Source of the DNA: Luteipulveratus mongoliensis
GTDB lineage: Bacteria; Actinomycetota; Actinomycetes; Actinomycetales; Dermatophilaceae
NCBI RefSeq assembly: GCF_001190945.1
Contig: NZ_CP011112.1
Span: 2,356,001 to 2,420,000 of the forward strand
Direction of reading: 5' to 3'
Length of the DNA stretch: 64,000 nucleotides
Shown here: one piece after another, positions 41,562-50,310 of the stretch
Layout of the letters: every line of letters begins with the position of its first letter
Numbering within the stretch: the stretch's first letter is position 1
Made by a program: the position numbers and the translations under genes
The notes under the pieces: model-generated
The model's database searches: none
What the model saw: the letters and a program-made list of their open reading frames with translations, nothing else
Told to the model about the DNA's origin: nothing

Positions 41562-42683
41562 ATGAGCACTTCTCCAGCACCCCGCAAACCCCGCGTCGCG
41601 ATCGTCTTCGGCGGCCGATCCTCTGAGCACATGGTGTCGTGTGCGACGGCGGCAGGAGTGATGCAGGCCATAGACCGCGACCGGTTCGACGTCCTCCCGA
41701 TCGGCATCGCTCGTGACGGTCGCTGGCTCTTGATGGCCGACGACCCGGAACCGCTGATGCTGACCGCCTCGCAGCAGCCCGAGGTCGACGGCGCCACGTC
41801 GGTCGTCGTACCCACCGACCCGGGTGGCAAGGGCGTTCTGGTGCTGGAGCCCGGGCAGCCGCCGCGTGAGCTCGGCACCGTCGATGTGGTGCTGCCGCTG
41901 CTGCACGGACCGTTCGGCGAGGACGGCACCCTGCAGGGGCTTCTGGAGCTGGCTGATATCCGTTACGTCGGCTCCGGCGTGGCTGCGTCGGCGGTGATGA
42001 TGGACAAGCACCTGATGAAGGTTGTCTTCGCCGCAGCGGGCCTGCCGATCGGGCGCTACATCGTCATCACCGACAAGGAGTGGCGCCGTGACAAGGCCGC
42101 GGCCCTTGACCCGGTGGCCTCGCTGGGCTGGCCGGTCTTCGTCAAGCCGGCCCGAGCGGGTTCGAGCCAGGGCATCGTCAAGGTCGAGGGGCGCGACGAT
42201 CTCGAGGCAGCCGTCGAGTCGGCGCGTGAGCACGACCCCAAGGTGATCATCGAGGCGGCCATCAAGGGGCGCGAGATCGAGTGTGGCGTGCTGGAGGGCC
42301 GTGGCTCAGATCGCCCGCGTGTCAGTGAGATCGGCGAGATCGAGGTCACCGGTGGTCACGAGTTCTACGACTTCGAGGCCAAGTACATCGACGAGGCCAA
42401 CGTCCGCTTGAGCTGCCCGACCAACTTGCCGGTCGCCATCGCCGAAGAGGTCAAGACGCTGTCGGTGAAGGCGTTCGAGGCGGCCGGCTGCGAGGGTCTG
42501 GCCAGGGTCGACTGGTTCTACGAGTCGGGAGGACGGTTGGTGCTCAACGAGATCAACACGCTGCCCGGGTTCACGCCGACCTCGATGTTCCCTCAGGTGT
42601 GGGCCGCGTCCGGCCTGTCCTATCCCGAGCTGATCACCGAGCTGATCGAGCTCGCACTGAGTCGGCAGACCGGTCTGCGCTGA
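41562..42683 (+). CDS. ddl: D-alanine--D-alanine ligase
   Basis: This 373-residue ATP-grasp enzyme forms the D-Ala-D-Ala dipeptide for peptidoglycan. The N-terminal IVFGGRSSEHMVSC, HGPFGEDGTLQG, VKPARAGSSQGIVKV and the C-terminal VDWFYESGGRLVLNEINTLPGFTPTSMFP are diagnostic, with Mg-binding E and N in LNEINTLPG. ATG 41562 is used; an extension to 41508 would enter the divergent promoter. It sits in the conserved cluster with gpsA, DUF3515 and thiL. Confidence 0.95.
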   Translation: MSTSPAPRKPRVAIVFGGRSSEHMVSCATAAGVMQAIDRDRFDVLPIGIARDGRWLLMADDPEPLMLTASQQPEVDGATSVVVPTDPGGKGVLVLEPGQPPRELGTVDVVLPLLHGPFGEDGTLQGLLELADIRYVGSGVAASAVMMDKHLMKVVFAAAGLPIGRYIVITDKEWRRDKAAALDPVASLGWPVFVKPARAGSSQGIVKVEGRDDLEAAVESAREHDPKVIIEAAIKGREIECGVLEGRGSDRPRVSEIGEIEVTGGHEFYDFEAKYIDEANVRLSCPTNLPVAIAEEVKTLSVKAFEAAGCEGLARVDWFYESGGRLVLNEINTLPGFTPTSMFPQVWAASGLSYPELITELIELALSRQTGLR

Positions 42684-42689
42684 GACTGA

Positions 42690-43148
42690 TCAGGCGGAGC
42701 AGCGGTGGGGGCCTTGCGGGATCGCTGAGGCGGCCTTCGTGAACGCTCCGAGCACGAGCGGCTCGGGGGAGTAGTCCTTGGGCACCAGCACCTCGATCGC
42801 CGGTTCGCGTCCGTAGGTGACGAACGACATGCCGTCCGAGAGCGTGGTGCCGACCCAGTCGACGCCGCTCACGCCGAAGCATTGTCGACTGGTCGCTCCG
42901 GGAGACGTGACGCCGCAGCGGGCGATGATCGCCGGGTCACCCCAGGCATGGACCGTGGGCGACTTCACCGAGACCTCACGGGACTTCTCACCGGAGACCG
43001 TCGTGGGCCATTGAGCAGCGGCCTTGGCGCACCAGGGGCTCGACGCCTTGTCGGCCACGCTCACGTCGACCGAGGAGCTGCACGCGCTCAGGGTGCCGGC
43101 GCCGGCGAGCAGCCCGGCCAGCGCGATCAGACGTGGACGATGGTGCAC
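42690..43148 (-). CDS. DUF3515 family lipoprotein
   Basis: This 152-residue protein has a lipoprotein signal with lipobox LSAC (Cys at about residue 23), then a Ser-rich linker and a DUF3515 body (VADKASSPWCAKAAAQWP, AWGDPAIIARCGV, WVGTTLSDGMSFVTYGREPAIEVLVP). Conserved cysteines in WC and RCGV probably pair. The family is actinobacterial and sits next to ddl and thiL. Its function is unknown, and the link to the cell envelope is inferred from the signal and neighbours. The GTG start overlaps the Lrp-domain gene by 22 bases. Confidence 0.88.
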   Translation of the reverse strand: MHHRPRLIALAGLLAGAGTLSACSSSVDVSVADKASSPWCAKAAAQWPTTVSGEKSREVSVKSPTVHAWGDPAIIARCGVTSPGATSRQCFGVSGVDWVGTTLSDGMSFVTYGREPAIEVLVPKDYSPEPLVLGAFTKAASAIPQGPHRCSA

Positions 43149-43360
43149 GTGAGGGTGCGGGTGATGCCCGGGACGTCCTGGATCTTGGCGATCACGAGCT
43201 TGCCGAGGTCATCGACCGTCTTGGCCTCGATGCGGGCGATCACGTCGTAGGGCCCGGTGACGTCCTCTGACAGCGCCACGCCCTCGATCGCGGCGACGTC
43301 GGAGGCGACGGACTGTGCCTTGCCGACATCGGTCTGGATGAGGATGTAGGCCTGAACCAC
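43127..43360 (-). CDS. Stand-alone Lrp/AsnC ligand-binding (RAM) domain protein
   Basis: This 77-residue protein consists only of the effector domain of Lrp/AsnC regulators (VQAYILIQTDVGKAQSVASDVAAIEGV, VTGPYDVIARIEAKTVDDLGKLVIAKIQDVPGITRTLTCTIV). There is no DNA-binding half. Such RAM proteins form rings and bind amino acids. They may sense amino acids or modulate full-length Lrp proteins. The GTG at 43360 has GGAGG five bases upstream. It overlaps the DUF3515 gene and is the first gene of that operon. Confidence 0.88.
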   Translation of the reverse strand: MVQAYILIQTDVGKAQSVASDVAAIEGVALSEDVTGPYDVIARIEAKTVDDLGKLVIAKIQDVPGITRTLTCTIVHV

Positions 43361-43472
43361 TCTTGCCTCCGAGCTCGAACCGCTCCGGCGCATTGCCGGA
43401 TGGGGACCTCAGGGTCCCACCTGCGAGACGCTACCGTGCAGGTGCTCGACCGCGCTGCCGAAGAGGAGACAG

Positions 43473-44453
43473 GTGACCAGCCACCGGACGTCGGACTCCG
43501 CTGACCCCTCCAGACCGCTTCTGTCCGATCTCGACGAGGACGAGCTGCTCCGACAGATCCTGCCCGGACTCCCCAGCGGGCCTGCCGTGCTGCTGGGTCC
43601 TGGCGACGACACCGCTCTGGTCGAGGTCCGACGAGGGGCCGTGCTCGCCACCACCGACGCGATGGTCCGCGGTCGGGACTGGCTCGACGAGTGGTCCACC
43701 GCCGACGACGTCGGCCGCAAGCTCGTCGCACAGAACGCCGCCGACATCGCGGCCATGGGAGGGCGTACGACCGCCCTGCTCGTCACGCTCGCGGCGGATC
43801 CGGCCACGCCGGTCGCCTGGGTACGCGAGATGACGGCCGGCCTCGCCGCCGCCTCTCGCGAGGCGGGCATCGCCGTCGTCGGGGGAGACCTGTCCTCTGC
43901 CCCCGAGGGCACCTTGATGATCTCGATCACCGCGCTCGGTGACGTCGACTCCGACCCGGTTCTTCGGTCCGGCGCTCGGCCCGGAGATGTGCTCGCGGTG
44001 CACGGGACGCTCGGTTGGTCCGCCGCGGGTCTCCTTCTGCTGCAACGTGATTCGGCGGACCGGGGTCCCGACCAGGTGAGCTATCACCGGAGGCCGCGGC
44101 CGTCGTACGAGCAGGGACCACTGGCCGCGTCCGCAGGGGCGACAGCGATGCTCGACATCTCTGACGGTCTGGTCCGCGACGCCGGGCGGATCGCAGCGGC
44201 CAGTGAGGTCCAGCTCGCCGTCGACTCCGCACTGCTCCGCGACGACATCGAGCTGCTCGCCCCGATCGTCGGCGCCGAGGACGCGCGTGCCTGCGTGCTG
44301 ACCGGCGGCGAGGAGCACTCGTTGCTCGCCTGCTTCCCGAGCTTGCAGCTGCCGCAAGGGTGGCGGGCGATCGGTGCCGTTCGGGCCGGTGCCGGTGTGA
44401 CGGTCGACGGGCGGCCCGCAACCGGCGGCGGGTGGGACCACTTCAAGGACTGA
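43473..44453 (+). CDS. thiL: Thiamine-monophosphate kinase
   Basis: This 326-residue AIR-synthase-like kinase phosphorylates thiamine monophosphate to the diphosphate cofactor. The N-terminal GPGDDTALVEV, TDAMVRGRDW and NAADIAAMGG, then VGGDLSSAP and the late LDISDGLVRDAGRIA motif, are all characteristic. The GTG start has GAGGAG four bases upstream. It is the start of the conserved thiL-rpmB-recG-coaD backbone, here interrupted by an accessory block. Confidence 0.93.
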   Translation: MTSHRTSDSADPSRPLLSDLDEDELLRQILPGLPSGPAVLLGPGDDTALVEVRRGAVLATTDAMVRGRDWLDEWSTADDVGRKLVAQNAADIAAMGGRTTALLVTLAADPATPVAWVREMTAGLAAASREAGIAVVGGDLSSAPEGTLMISITALGDVDSDPVLRSGARPGDVLAVHGTLGWSAAGLLLLQRDSADRGPDQVSYHRRPRPSYEQGPLAASAGATAMLDISDGLVRDAGRIAAASEVQLAVDSALLRDDIELLAPIVGAEDARACVLTGGEEHSLLACFPSLQLPQGWRAIGAVRAGAGVTVDGRPATGGGWDHFKD

Positions 44454-44540
44454 ACGGCACGCGGTCGGTGTTCGTCCATAGGCCGTCAATCAGGAGTAGC
44501 GTGCCAGCGTCAGGTCGCCGATGACCGGGAGGTCTCGCCA

Positions 44541-46247
44541 ATGCCCATGGACACCAGTGCGTTACGGCTCGACGCAGGACCTATCGACTACGCCCTCGTC
44601 GCGTTGTACTTCGTCTTCGTCCTTGGCATCGGGTACGTCGCCCGGCGTCAGGTCTCGACCAGCCTGGACTTCTTCTTGTCCGGGCGTTCGTTGCCCGCAT
44701 GGGTGACCGGTCTGGCGTTCATCGCGGCCAACCTCGGCGCCGTCGAGATCATGGGTATGTCCGCCAACGGTGCGCAGTTCGGCATGGCGACCATGCACTA
44801 CTTCTGGATCGGCGCCGTCCCGGCGATGCTCTTCCTCGGCGTCGTGATGATGCCCTTCTACTACGGCTCCGGCGTGCGCAGCGTGCCGGAGTTCATGCGC
44901 CGCCGCTTCGGCACCGGCGCCCATCTCGTCAACGCGATCAGCTTCGCGGTGGCGCAGGTCCTCATCGCCGGCGTGAACCTCTACCTGCTGGCCACGATCG
45001 TGAATGTCATTCTGGGCTGGCCGATCTGGGTCTCCACGATCGCCGCCGCCGTCATCGTGCTCTCCTACACCGCACTCGGTGGACTGTCCGCCGCGATCTA
45101 CAACGAGGTGCTCCAGTTCTTCGTGATCGTGGCTGCGCTCACGCCGCTGACGATCATCGCGCTGCACAAGATCGGCGGCTGGGACGGACTGGTCGACAAG
45201 GTCAAGGCGAGTCCGGGTGGCGAGGAGAACCTCCAGTCGTGGCCCGGCACCGGTCTCACCGGCATCGAGTCGCCGTTCCTGTCGGTCGTCGGCATCGTCT
45301 TCGGCCTTGGATTCGTGCTGAGCTTCGGCTACTGGACGACCAACTTCGTCGAGGTCCAGCGCGCCATGGCCTCGAAGTCCATCTCATCCGCGCGGCGCTC
45401 ACCGATCATCGGCGCCTTCCCCAAGATGTTCATCCCGTTCATCGTGGTCATCCCTGGTGTGATCGCGGCGATCATCATCCCGGAGATGGCCAAGTACAAG
45501 GCGGCCGGCGGACCGGACGGGAGTGAGGTCAAGTACAACTACGCAATCCTCTACCTGATCCGAGACCTGCTGCCCAACGGGATGCTCGGCATCGCGATCG
45601 CCGGTCTGCTCGCCTCGTTCATGGCCGGTATGGCTGCCAACATCTCCGCGTTCAACACGGTCTTCTCCTACGACCTCTGGGAGCAGTACGTCGTCAAGGA
45701 CCGGGAGGACGGCTACTACCTCAAAGTCGGCCGGGTGATGACCGTGGTCGCCACGGTGATCGCCATCGGCACCGCCGCGATCGCCTCCGGCTACAGCAAC
45801 TTGATGGACTACCTGCAGACGCTGTTCGGGTTCTTCAACGCGCCTCTGTTCGCGACGTTCATCCTCGGAATGTTCTGGAAACGGATGTCGGCCTCTGCAG
45901 GTTGGGCCGGTCTGGTGTCTGGCACCGCGGCGGCGGTCACGGTCGCCCTGCTCAGCAAGGACTCTCTCGGTGACCTCAGCACGGGCACGCTGAACCTGTC
46001 CGGCCAGGGCGCCAGCTTTGCGGCGGCCGGTGCGGCATTCGTGGTCGACATCCTGGTCAGCGTCGTGGTGACGATGTTCACCAAGGCTCGAGAACCCTCC
46101 GAGCTGCGCGGCCTGGTCTACTCGCTCACGCCCAAGGAGGACTTCGAGGACGAGGAGTCCCGCTCCCTGCCGTGGTACCAGGCGCCGGTCAAGCTGGCCG
46201 GGATCGGCCTCGTGCTGGTCATCGCCCTCAACGTCATCTTCCACTGA
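44541..46247 (+). CDS. Sodium:solute symporter (SSS family, SGLT-like)
   Basis: This 568-residue transporter has about 14 membrane segments. SSS signatures are FFLSGRSLPAWVTGLAFIAANLGAVEIMGMSANGAQFG in helices 1-2 and GFGYWTTNFVEVQRAMASKS after the middle. The closest types carry sugars or related solutes with Na+; the substrate is not inferable. A small two-helix protein is encoded 18 bases downstream, an arrangement seen with other actinobacterial SSS carriers. The block from here to 50,012 interrupts the thiL-rpmB neighbourhood. Confidence 0.9.
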   Translation: MPMDTSALRLDAGPIDYALVALYFVFVLGIGYVARRQVSTSLDFFLSGRSLPAWVTGLAFIAANLGAVEIMGMSANGAQFGMATMHYFWIGAVPAMLFLGVVMMPFYYGSGVRSVPEFMRRRFGTGAHLVNAISFAVAQVLIAGVNLYLLATIVNVILGWPIWVSTIAAAVIVLSYTALGGLSAAIYNEVLQFFVIVAALTPLTIIALHKIGGWDGLVDKVKASPGGEENLQSWPGTGLTGIESPFLSVVGIVFGLGFVLSFGYWTTNFVEVQRAMASKSISSARRSPIIGAFPKMFIPFIVVIPGVIAAIIIPEMAKYKAAGGPDGSEVKYNYAILYLIRDLLPNGMLGIAIAGLLASFMAGMAANISAFNTVFSYDLWEQYVVKDREDGYYLKVGRVMTVVATVIAIGTAAIASGYSNLMDYLQTLFGFFNAPLFATFILGMFWKRMSASAGWAGLVSGTAAAVTVALLSKDSLGDLSTGTLNLSGQGASFAAAGAAFVVDILVSVVVTMFTKAREPSELRGLVYSLTPKEDFEDEESRSLPWYQAPVKLAGIGLVLVIALNVIFH

Positions 46248-46265
46248 GTCGGACGGAGTCTCACC

Positions 46266-46682
46266 ATGGCCAAGAAGACAGCGGGCGCGTTCGACATCCG
46301 CAACATCATCGCGATGCTCATCGGGATCTACGGCGTCGTTCTGGTCTTCCTCGGGCTGTTCTCCGCGGATGACCATGAGCTCGACAAGGCCGATGGCCTC
46401 AACATCAATCTCTGGGCCGGGCTCGTCATGGTTGCGGTCGCCGCAGCGCTGGTCGCGTGGAGCCTCATCCGACCCGTGGTGATCCCGCCGGACGCCGAGC
46501 TCGAAGCCGGCAAGGACGGCCCGGCAGGGTCGGCGCCGGAAGGCGGCGAGAAAACGGTTCCCGACGAGGCTCCTCAGGCCGACGCCGACACGCCTGAGAT
46601 CACGGCCCACGGAGGCGTGGAGAACATCTCGACGAGCGGCGCGAGCGTCGTACCGCCACCGGACGACCAGAAGGGCTCGTGA
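46266..46682 (+). CDS. Small two-helix membrane protein paired with the symporter
   Basis: This 138-residue protein has membrane segments at about 13-33 and 48-70. Its acidic, Pro/Ser-rich C-terminal tail (residues 75-138) is probably cytoplasmic and disordered. GGACGGAG precedes the ATG and it starts 18 bases after the symporter stop, so it likely assembles with or stabilises that carrier. I do not recognise a named domain. The short, well-placed gene and sensible codon use support a real product. Confidence 0.78.
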   Translation: MAKKTAGAFDIRNIIAMLIGIYGVVLVFLGLFSADDHELDKADGLNINLWAGLVMVAVAAALVAWSLIRPVVIPPDAELEAGKDGPAGSAPEGGEKTVPDEAPQADADTPEITAHGGVENISTSGASVVPPPDDQKGS

Positions 46683-46823
46683 ACTTCCTTGTGATCTAAC
46701 GGGATTGGCCTTGCCAACTCCATACCTCCGCTGGTGAGGCCGCGAACGTGGGCCGACCTACGTTGAAGTAACCCGCTGGCGCCAGACCGGCAGCCGTACG
46801 CGGGTTCGACCAGGAGGAATCGC

Positions 46824-47519
46824 ATGAGGAAGACCGCAAGCGCCGCCGTCGCCGTCCTTACCGGGGCCCTGACGATCGGCGTCTCCACGGGATCCAGCGC
46901 CCACACTGCCGACGTCTCGAGCAGCACCGTCGCATCGACCCACAGCTCGGCCTACACGCCCGGCTCCAAGGACGACGCCCAGAACGACCGCCTGCGAGCA
47001 CAGCTCAAGGCGGCGCTCGCCCGCAACGGCGTCCAGACCAACGGTGCCGGACAGGCTCGTGCCGCGACGACGGTGTACTTCTCCGTCTCCGACGCGCCCA
47101 CCTACGCAGGCGTCGTCCGCGACGGCGCCTCGGTGTGGAACAACGCCGTCAGCAACGTCAAGCTCGTCGAGGACGACGGCCAGGCGACACTGACGTACCG
47201 GGAGGGCAGCGACCCCAACGGGTCGTACTACTCCGGCGACGGACACGGCGGGGGCTACATCTTCTTGGACTACGACCAGATGGGCCAGTACGCCCAGGTG
47301 CGCGTCACCGCCCACGAGACCGGTCACGCGCTCGGCCTGCCCGACCACTACGAGGGCCCGTGCAGCGAGCTGATGTCCGGTGGTGGACCCGGCCCGTCCT
47401 GCACCAACACTCAGCCCGACGCCACCGAGCGGTCGTCAGTGGAGTCGATCTGGGCGAACGGCTTCGCGGCCGGCGCCAGCAAGACGCCGAACGCGGCACC
47501 CAAGGTGCTCGTGCACTGA
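46824..47519 (+). CDS. Secreted snapalysin-type metalloprotease (peptidase M7), copy 1
   Basis: This 231-residue preproprotein has a signal peptide (residues 1-27, ending SSAHT) and a pro-region to about 80. A catalytic domain of about 150 residues follows with the metzincin zinc motif [11 protein letters not shown] (H164, H168, D174), Met-turn M184 and a C180/C193 disulfide candidate. Snapalysins are the smallest metzincins and cleave proteins outside the cell. AGGAGG lies six bases before the ATG. Copy 2 lies 955 bases downstream. It should be active, as all key residues are present. Confidence 0.92.
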   Translation: MRKTASAAVAVLTGALTIGVSTGSSAHTADVSSSTVASTHSSAYTPGSKDDAQNDRLRAQLKAALARNGVQTNGAGQARAATTVYFSVSDAPTYAGVVRDGASVWNNAVSNVKLVEDDGQATLTYREGSDPNGSYYSGDGHGGGYIFLDYDQMGQYAQVRVTAHETGHALGLPDHYEGPCSELMSGGGPGPSCTNTQPDATERSSVESIWANGFAAGASKTPNAAPKVLVH

Positions 47520-47523
47520 CCGT

Positions 47524-48282
47524 TCACTGACACAAGGGGATCCGTCGACTACGACGGATCCCCTTGTGTGTCAACGGTATTCGGGGTTGTGCCAGCCGAA
47601 GTGCGTGCCGGGCGTCCCAGGCTGACCGCTGGTTGCCGTACGCCGGTACGCCGCCCGACTCCTTGAGCATGCGAGCCAGGTGCATGAGGTTCCAGGTCAT
47701 GAACGTGGTGTTGCGGTTGGTGAAGTCGTTCTCCGGCCCACCGTTGCCAGGGTCGAGGTACGACGGTCCGGGCCCGGCCTCGCCGATCCAGCCAGCGTCG
47801 GCGTTGGGCGGGATCGTGTAGCCGACGTGCTGGAGGCTGTAGAGGATGTTCTGGGCGCAGTGCTTGATGCCGTCCTCGTTGCCGGTGATCAGACAGCCGG
47901 CCACTCGCCCGTAGAAGAGGTACTGACCCTTGTCGTTGACCTGACCGCTCAACGCGTAGATCCGCTCGATGATCCGTTTGGTGACGCTGGAGTTGTCGCC
48001 CAGCCAGATCGGGCCGGCGAGCACGAGGATGTCCGAGCCCAGCAACCGCTCGGAGATCTCGGGCCAGTCATCGGACTCCCAGCCGTGCTCGCGCATGTCG
48101 GGGTAGACGCCGGTGGCGATGTCGTGGTCGATGGCGCGCAGCACCTCGACGTCGACGCCGTGCTCGGACATGATCGCGGCACTCGCGTCGATCAGACCTT
48201 GGGTGTGGCTCGGCTCGGGGCTCTTCTTCAGCGTGCAGTTGACGAACATCGCTCGCAGGCCGCTGAAATCGAGATCGGTCAT
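47524..48282 (-). CDS. Flavodoxin-family NAD(P)H-dependent oxidoreductase, frameshifted near its 3' end
   Basis: This is a 252-residue frame as read, starting ATG 48282 ([30 protein letters not shown]). It has a flavodoxin fold with an FMN-loop-like [13 protein letters not shown], then [22 protein letters not shown] and [14 protein letters not shown]. The expected C-terminus is restored by removing one base at 47610: residues then run [16 protein letters not shown] and stop at 47571. As given, the frame misses that stop and runs through the terminator at 47,531. This is either a recent frameshift or a sequencing error in a GGG run. It lies opposite and between the two snapalysin genes. Confidence 0.82.
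   Translation of the reverse strand: MTDLDFSGLRAMFVNCTLKKSPEPSHTQGLIDASAAIMSEHGVDVEVLRAIDHDIATGVYPDMREHGWESDDWPEISERLLGSDILVLAGPIWLGDNSSVTKRIIERIYALSGQVNDKGQYLFYGRVAGCLITGNEDGIKHCAQNILYSLQHVGYTIPPNADAGWIGEAGPGPSYLDPGNGGPENDFTNRNTTFMTWNLMHLARMLKESGGVPAYGNQRSAWDARHALRLAQPRIPLTHKGIRRSRRIPLCQ
47531..47568. terminator. Bidirectional terminator between snapalysin 1 and the flavodoxin gene
   Basis: A perfect 17 bp stem (47531-47547 with 47552-47568) has a four-base loop. It begins 11 bases after the snapalysin stop and ends just before the restored flavodoxin stop at 47571. Confidence 0.8.
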
Positions 48283-48474
48283 GGAGCGACTCTGGCACTT
48301 CGTGGGCCGACCGGCCCGTTCCTCCGCGGAACGTCTGCGGATCATCAAGATTCGATGCCGGTACGGGCCTGGTTCGTCATCGACCTGTACCGCTGGTCAA
48401 CCAGGTGCTCCTACGTTGTCGCCACCGCTCGGTCCGCACAGGCCGGTGGACGACCCTTCAGGAGGATGACACCG

Positions 48475-49149
48475 ATGAAGAAGTTCACGTCAGCAGCAGT
48501 CCTGACCGGGGCCTTGGCCCTGGCGCCCGGTTTCGCGTCCGCACACGGCACGAACGCAACGAACGAGGGCGGCCAGTCCTCGCGCCCAGCCGCGGCGTCG
48601 GCGTACGCCCCAGGATCCGGAGACAGCGCCCAGAACGCCCGTCTGCAGGCCCAGCTCGACCGTGCTTTGAAGGCTCCCGCAGGGAAGCCGGTGGCAGCGA
48701 CCACGACGGTCTACTACTCGACCTCGAACGCACCGACGTACAGGAGCCAGATCCGCCAGGGCGCAGCCAACTGGAACGGCAGCGTCACCAACGTGCGGCT
48801 GGTCGAGGACAGCTCGCGCGCAACCCTGCGCTACTACGAGGGCAACGACTCGGCAGGGTCGTACTACTCGGGCAACGGGCACGGTGGTGGCTACATCTTC
48901 CTGGACTACACGCAGATGGGTCAGTACGCCAAGGTCCGGGTCACCGCCCACGAGACCGGCCACGCGCTCGGCCTGCCCGACCACTACAGCGGTCCGTGCA
49001 GTGAGCTGATGTCCGGAGGCGGGCCGGGTACGTCGTGCACGAACGCCTACCCCAACTCCACGGAGCGCAGCAAGGTCAACCGGATCTGGGCGAACGGCTT
49101 CGCGGCCGGCGCCCAGAAGTCGGTGACGAACACGATCACCGTGCACTGA
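48475..49149 (+). CDS. Secreted snapalysin-type metalloprotease (peptidase M7), copy 2
   Basis: This 224-residue preproprotein has a signal peptide ending ASA (about residue 23), a pro-region, and the zinc motif [12 protein letters not shown] (H159, E160, H163, D169), with [10 protein letters not shown] as the Met-turn region. It is clearly a paralogue of the gene at 46,824, with long identical blocks around the active site and a divergent pro-region. ATG 48475 is chosen because AGGAGG lies nine bases upstream; the ATG at 48466 touches that site. Confidence 0.92.
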   Translation: MKKFTSAAVLTGALALAPGFASAHGTNATNEGGQSSRPAAASAYAPGSGDSAQNARLQAQLDRALKAPAGKPVAATTTVYYSTSNAPTYRSQIRQGAANWNGSVTNVRLVEDSSRATLRYYEGNDSAGSYYSGNGHGGGYIFLDYTQMGQYAKVRVTAHETGHALGLPDHYSGPCSELMSGGGPGTSCTNAYPNSTERSKVNRIWANGFAAGAQKSVTNTITVH

Positions 49150-49164
49150 GCACGGCCATTGCAC

Positions 49165-49200
49165 AGCGAGTCCACGACCCCGCACGGTCGTGGGCTCGCT
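49165..49200. terminator. Terminator between snapalysin 2 and the methyltransferase gene
   Basis: A 15 bp stem (49165-49179 with 49186-49200, one G-U pair) with a six-base loop lies between the stops of two converging genes at 49149 and 49209. Confidence 0.75.
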
Positions 49201-49208
49201 GCGTGCGG

Positions 49209-50012
49209 TCAGACTCTGGCCAGGAGCTCCCCGTGCAGGATGCTGAACCACCCGTCGGGATGGGCCGCCCACTCGCGCCAGCCGTCCGAGATCCGTTGCA
49301 GCAGTGCGCGATCACCCAGCCCGTCGCGGACGACCTGGCCGGCGAGGTCCGACGTCAGGATGCGGTCGGCCCACATGCCGCCCCACCATGCGCGGTCCTC
49401 CGGGGTCGAGAAGCACCAGGTCGACGACGTGACCTCGACGTCGTTCAGCCCGGCGGCGTGCGCCCAGGAGAGCAGGCGGCGCCCGGCATCCGGCTCACCA
49501 CCGTTGGTCCGAGCGGCAGCGCGGTAGAGCATCAGCCACTCATCGAGCGCGGGCACCAGCGGCCACCAGGTGAAGGCGGCGTAGTCGCTGTCACGCGCCG
49601 CGACGAGCCCACCCGGTTTGGTCACGCGAGCCATCTCACGCAGCACCTGCACAGGGTCACCGACGTGCTGCAGCACCTGGTGAGCGTGTGTGACGTCGGC
49701 AAGGCCGTCACGGAGGTCGAGGCGGTGTGCGTCGGAGACGTGGACGGTCGCGTCGATGCCCTGTCGCTCGAGCTCCGTGCGCGTGATCGACGCGGCGACG
49801 TCGTTCATCTCGACCGCGTGCACTCGGCCCGGAGCAACCAACCTGGCCAGGTCGGCCGTGATCGTGGCCGGTCCGGAGCCGATGTCGAGCAGGTCGAGGC
49901 CGGGCCGCAGGTGGGGGAGGAGATAGCCACACGAGTTCTCCGCCGTACGCCAGCGGTGCGAGCGCAGCACGCTCTCGTCATGGCCATGGGTGTACGCCGC
50001 GCTGCGGCTCAT
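49209..50012 (-). CDS. Class I SAM-dependent methyltransferase
   Basis: This 267-residue enzyme is of the UbiE/Methyltransf_11 type. Motif I is LLDIGSGPATIT (about residues 42-53), the acidic residue ending strand 2 is in VHAVEMND, and the post-motif VTHAHQVLQHVGDPVQVLREMARVTKPGG is typical. The second half is rich in Trp and may form a substrate cap. ATG 50012 has AAGGAG eight bases upstream. The substrate is unknown. Confidence 0.88.
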   Translation of the reverse strand: MSRSAAYTHGHDESVLRSHRWRTAENSCGYLLPHLRPGLDLLDIGSGPATITADLARLVAPGRVHAVEMNDVAASITRTELERQGIDATVHVSDAHRLDLRDGLADVTHAHQVLQHVGDPVQVLREMARVTKPGGLVAARDSDYAAFTWWPLVPALDEWLMLYRAAARTNGGEPDAGRRLLSWAHAAGLNDVEVTSSTWCFSTPEDRAWWGGMWADRILTSDLAGQVVRDGLGDRALLQRISDGWREWAAHPDGWFSILHGELLARV

Positions 50013-50057
50013 CGTCGCTCCTTCACCGAGGTCTGGGGACACCTCTGAGCCAACAAC

Positions 50058-50089
50058 AAGGCCGACCCTCCAGACGGAGGATCGGCCTT
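50058..50089 (-). terminator. rpmB terminator
   Basis: A 14 bp stem (50058-50071 with 50076-50089, one mismatch) with loop AGAC lies 27 bases beyond the rpmB stop. On the minus strand it is followed by TGTTGTTG. Confidence 0.7.
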
Positions 50090-50115
50090 CATGTCTCGCC
50101 GGGTGGGCGAAAGGG

Positions 50116-50310
50116 TCAGCGCTTGACCTTGCCCGCCTTGAGGCAGGAGGTGCAGACGTTGAGACGCTTGGGGGTCGTGCCCGACGGGCCGACGAGCGCA
50201 CGAACACGCTGGATGTTGGGGTTCCAGCGGCGCTTCGTGCGGCGGTGCGAGTGCGAGATGTTGTGACCGAAGCTCGGTCCCTTGCCGCAGACGTCGCAGT
50301 TGGCAGCCAC
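50116..50310 (-). CDS. rpmB: 50S ribosomal protein L28
   Basis: This 64-residue ribosomal protein is of the zinc-binding form. The four ligands C5, C8, C53 and C56 are in CDVC and CTSC, so it is the zinc-replete paralogue where two exist. The body ([31 protein letters not shown]) is standard. It is divergent from the DAK2 kinase gene, as in most actinobacteria. The 273 bases between them hold both promoters. Confidence 0.97.
   Translation of the reverse strand: MAANCDVCGKGPSFGHNISHSHRRTKRRWNPNIQRVRALVGPSGTTPKRLNVCTSCLKAGKVKR

Noticed and set aside
45399-46610. A 403-residue minus-strand open frame opposite the symporter
   Set aside because: It is an antisense shadow; the sequence is His/Asp/Gln-rich without domains, while the plus-strand symporter is unambiguous.
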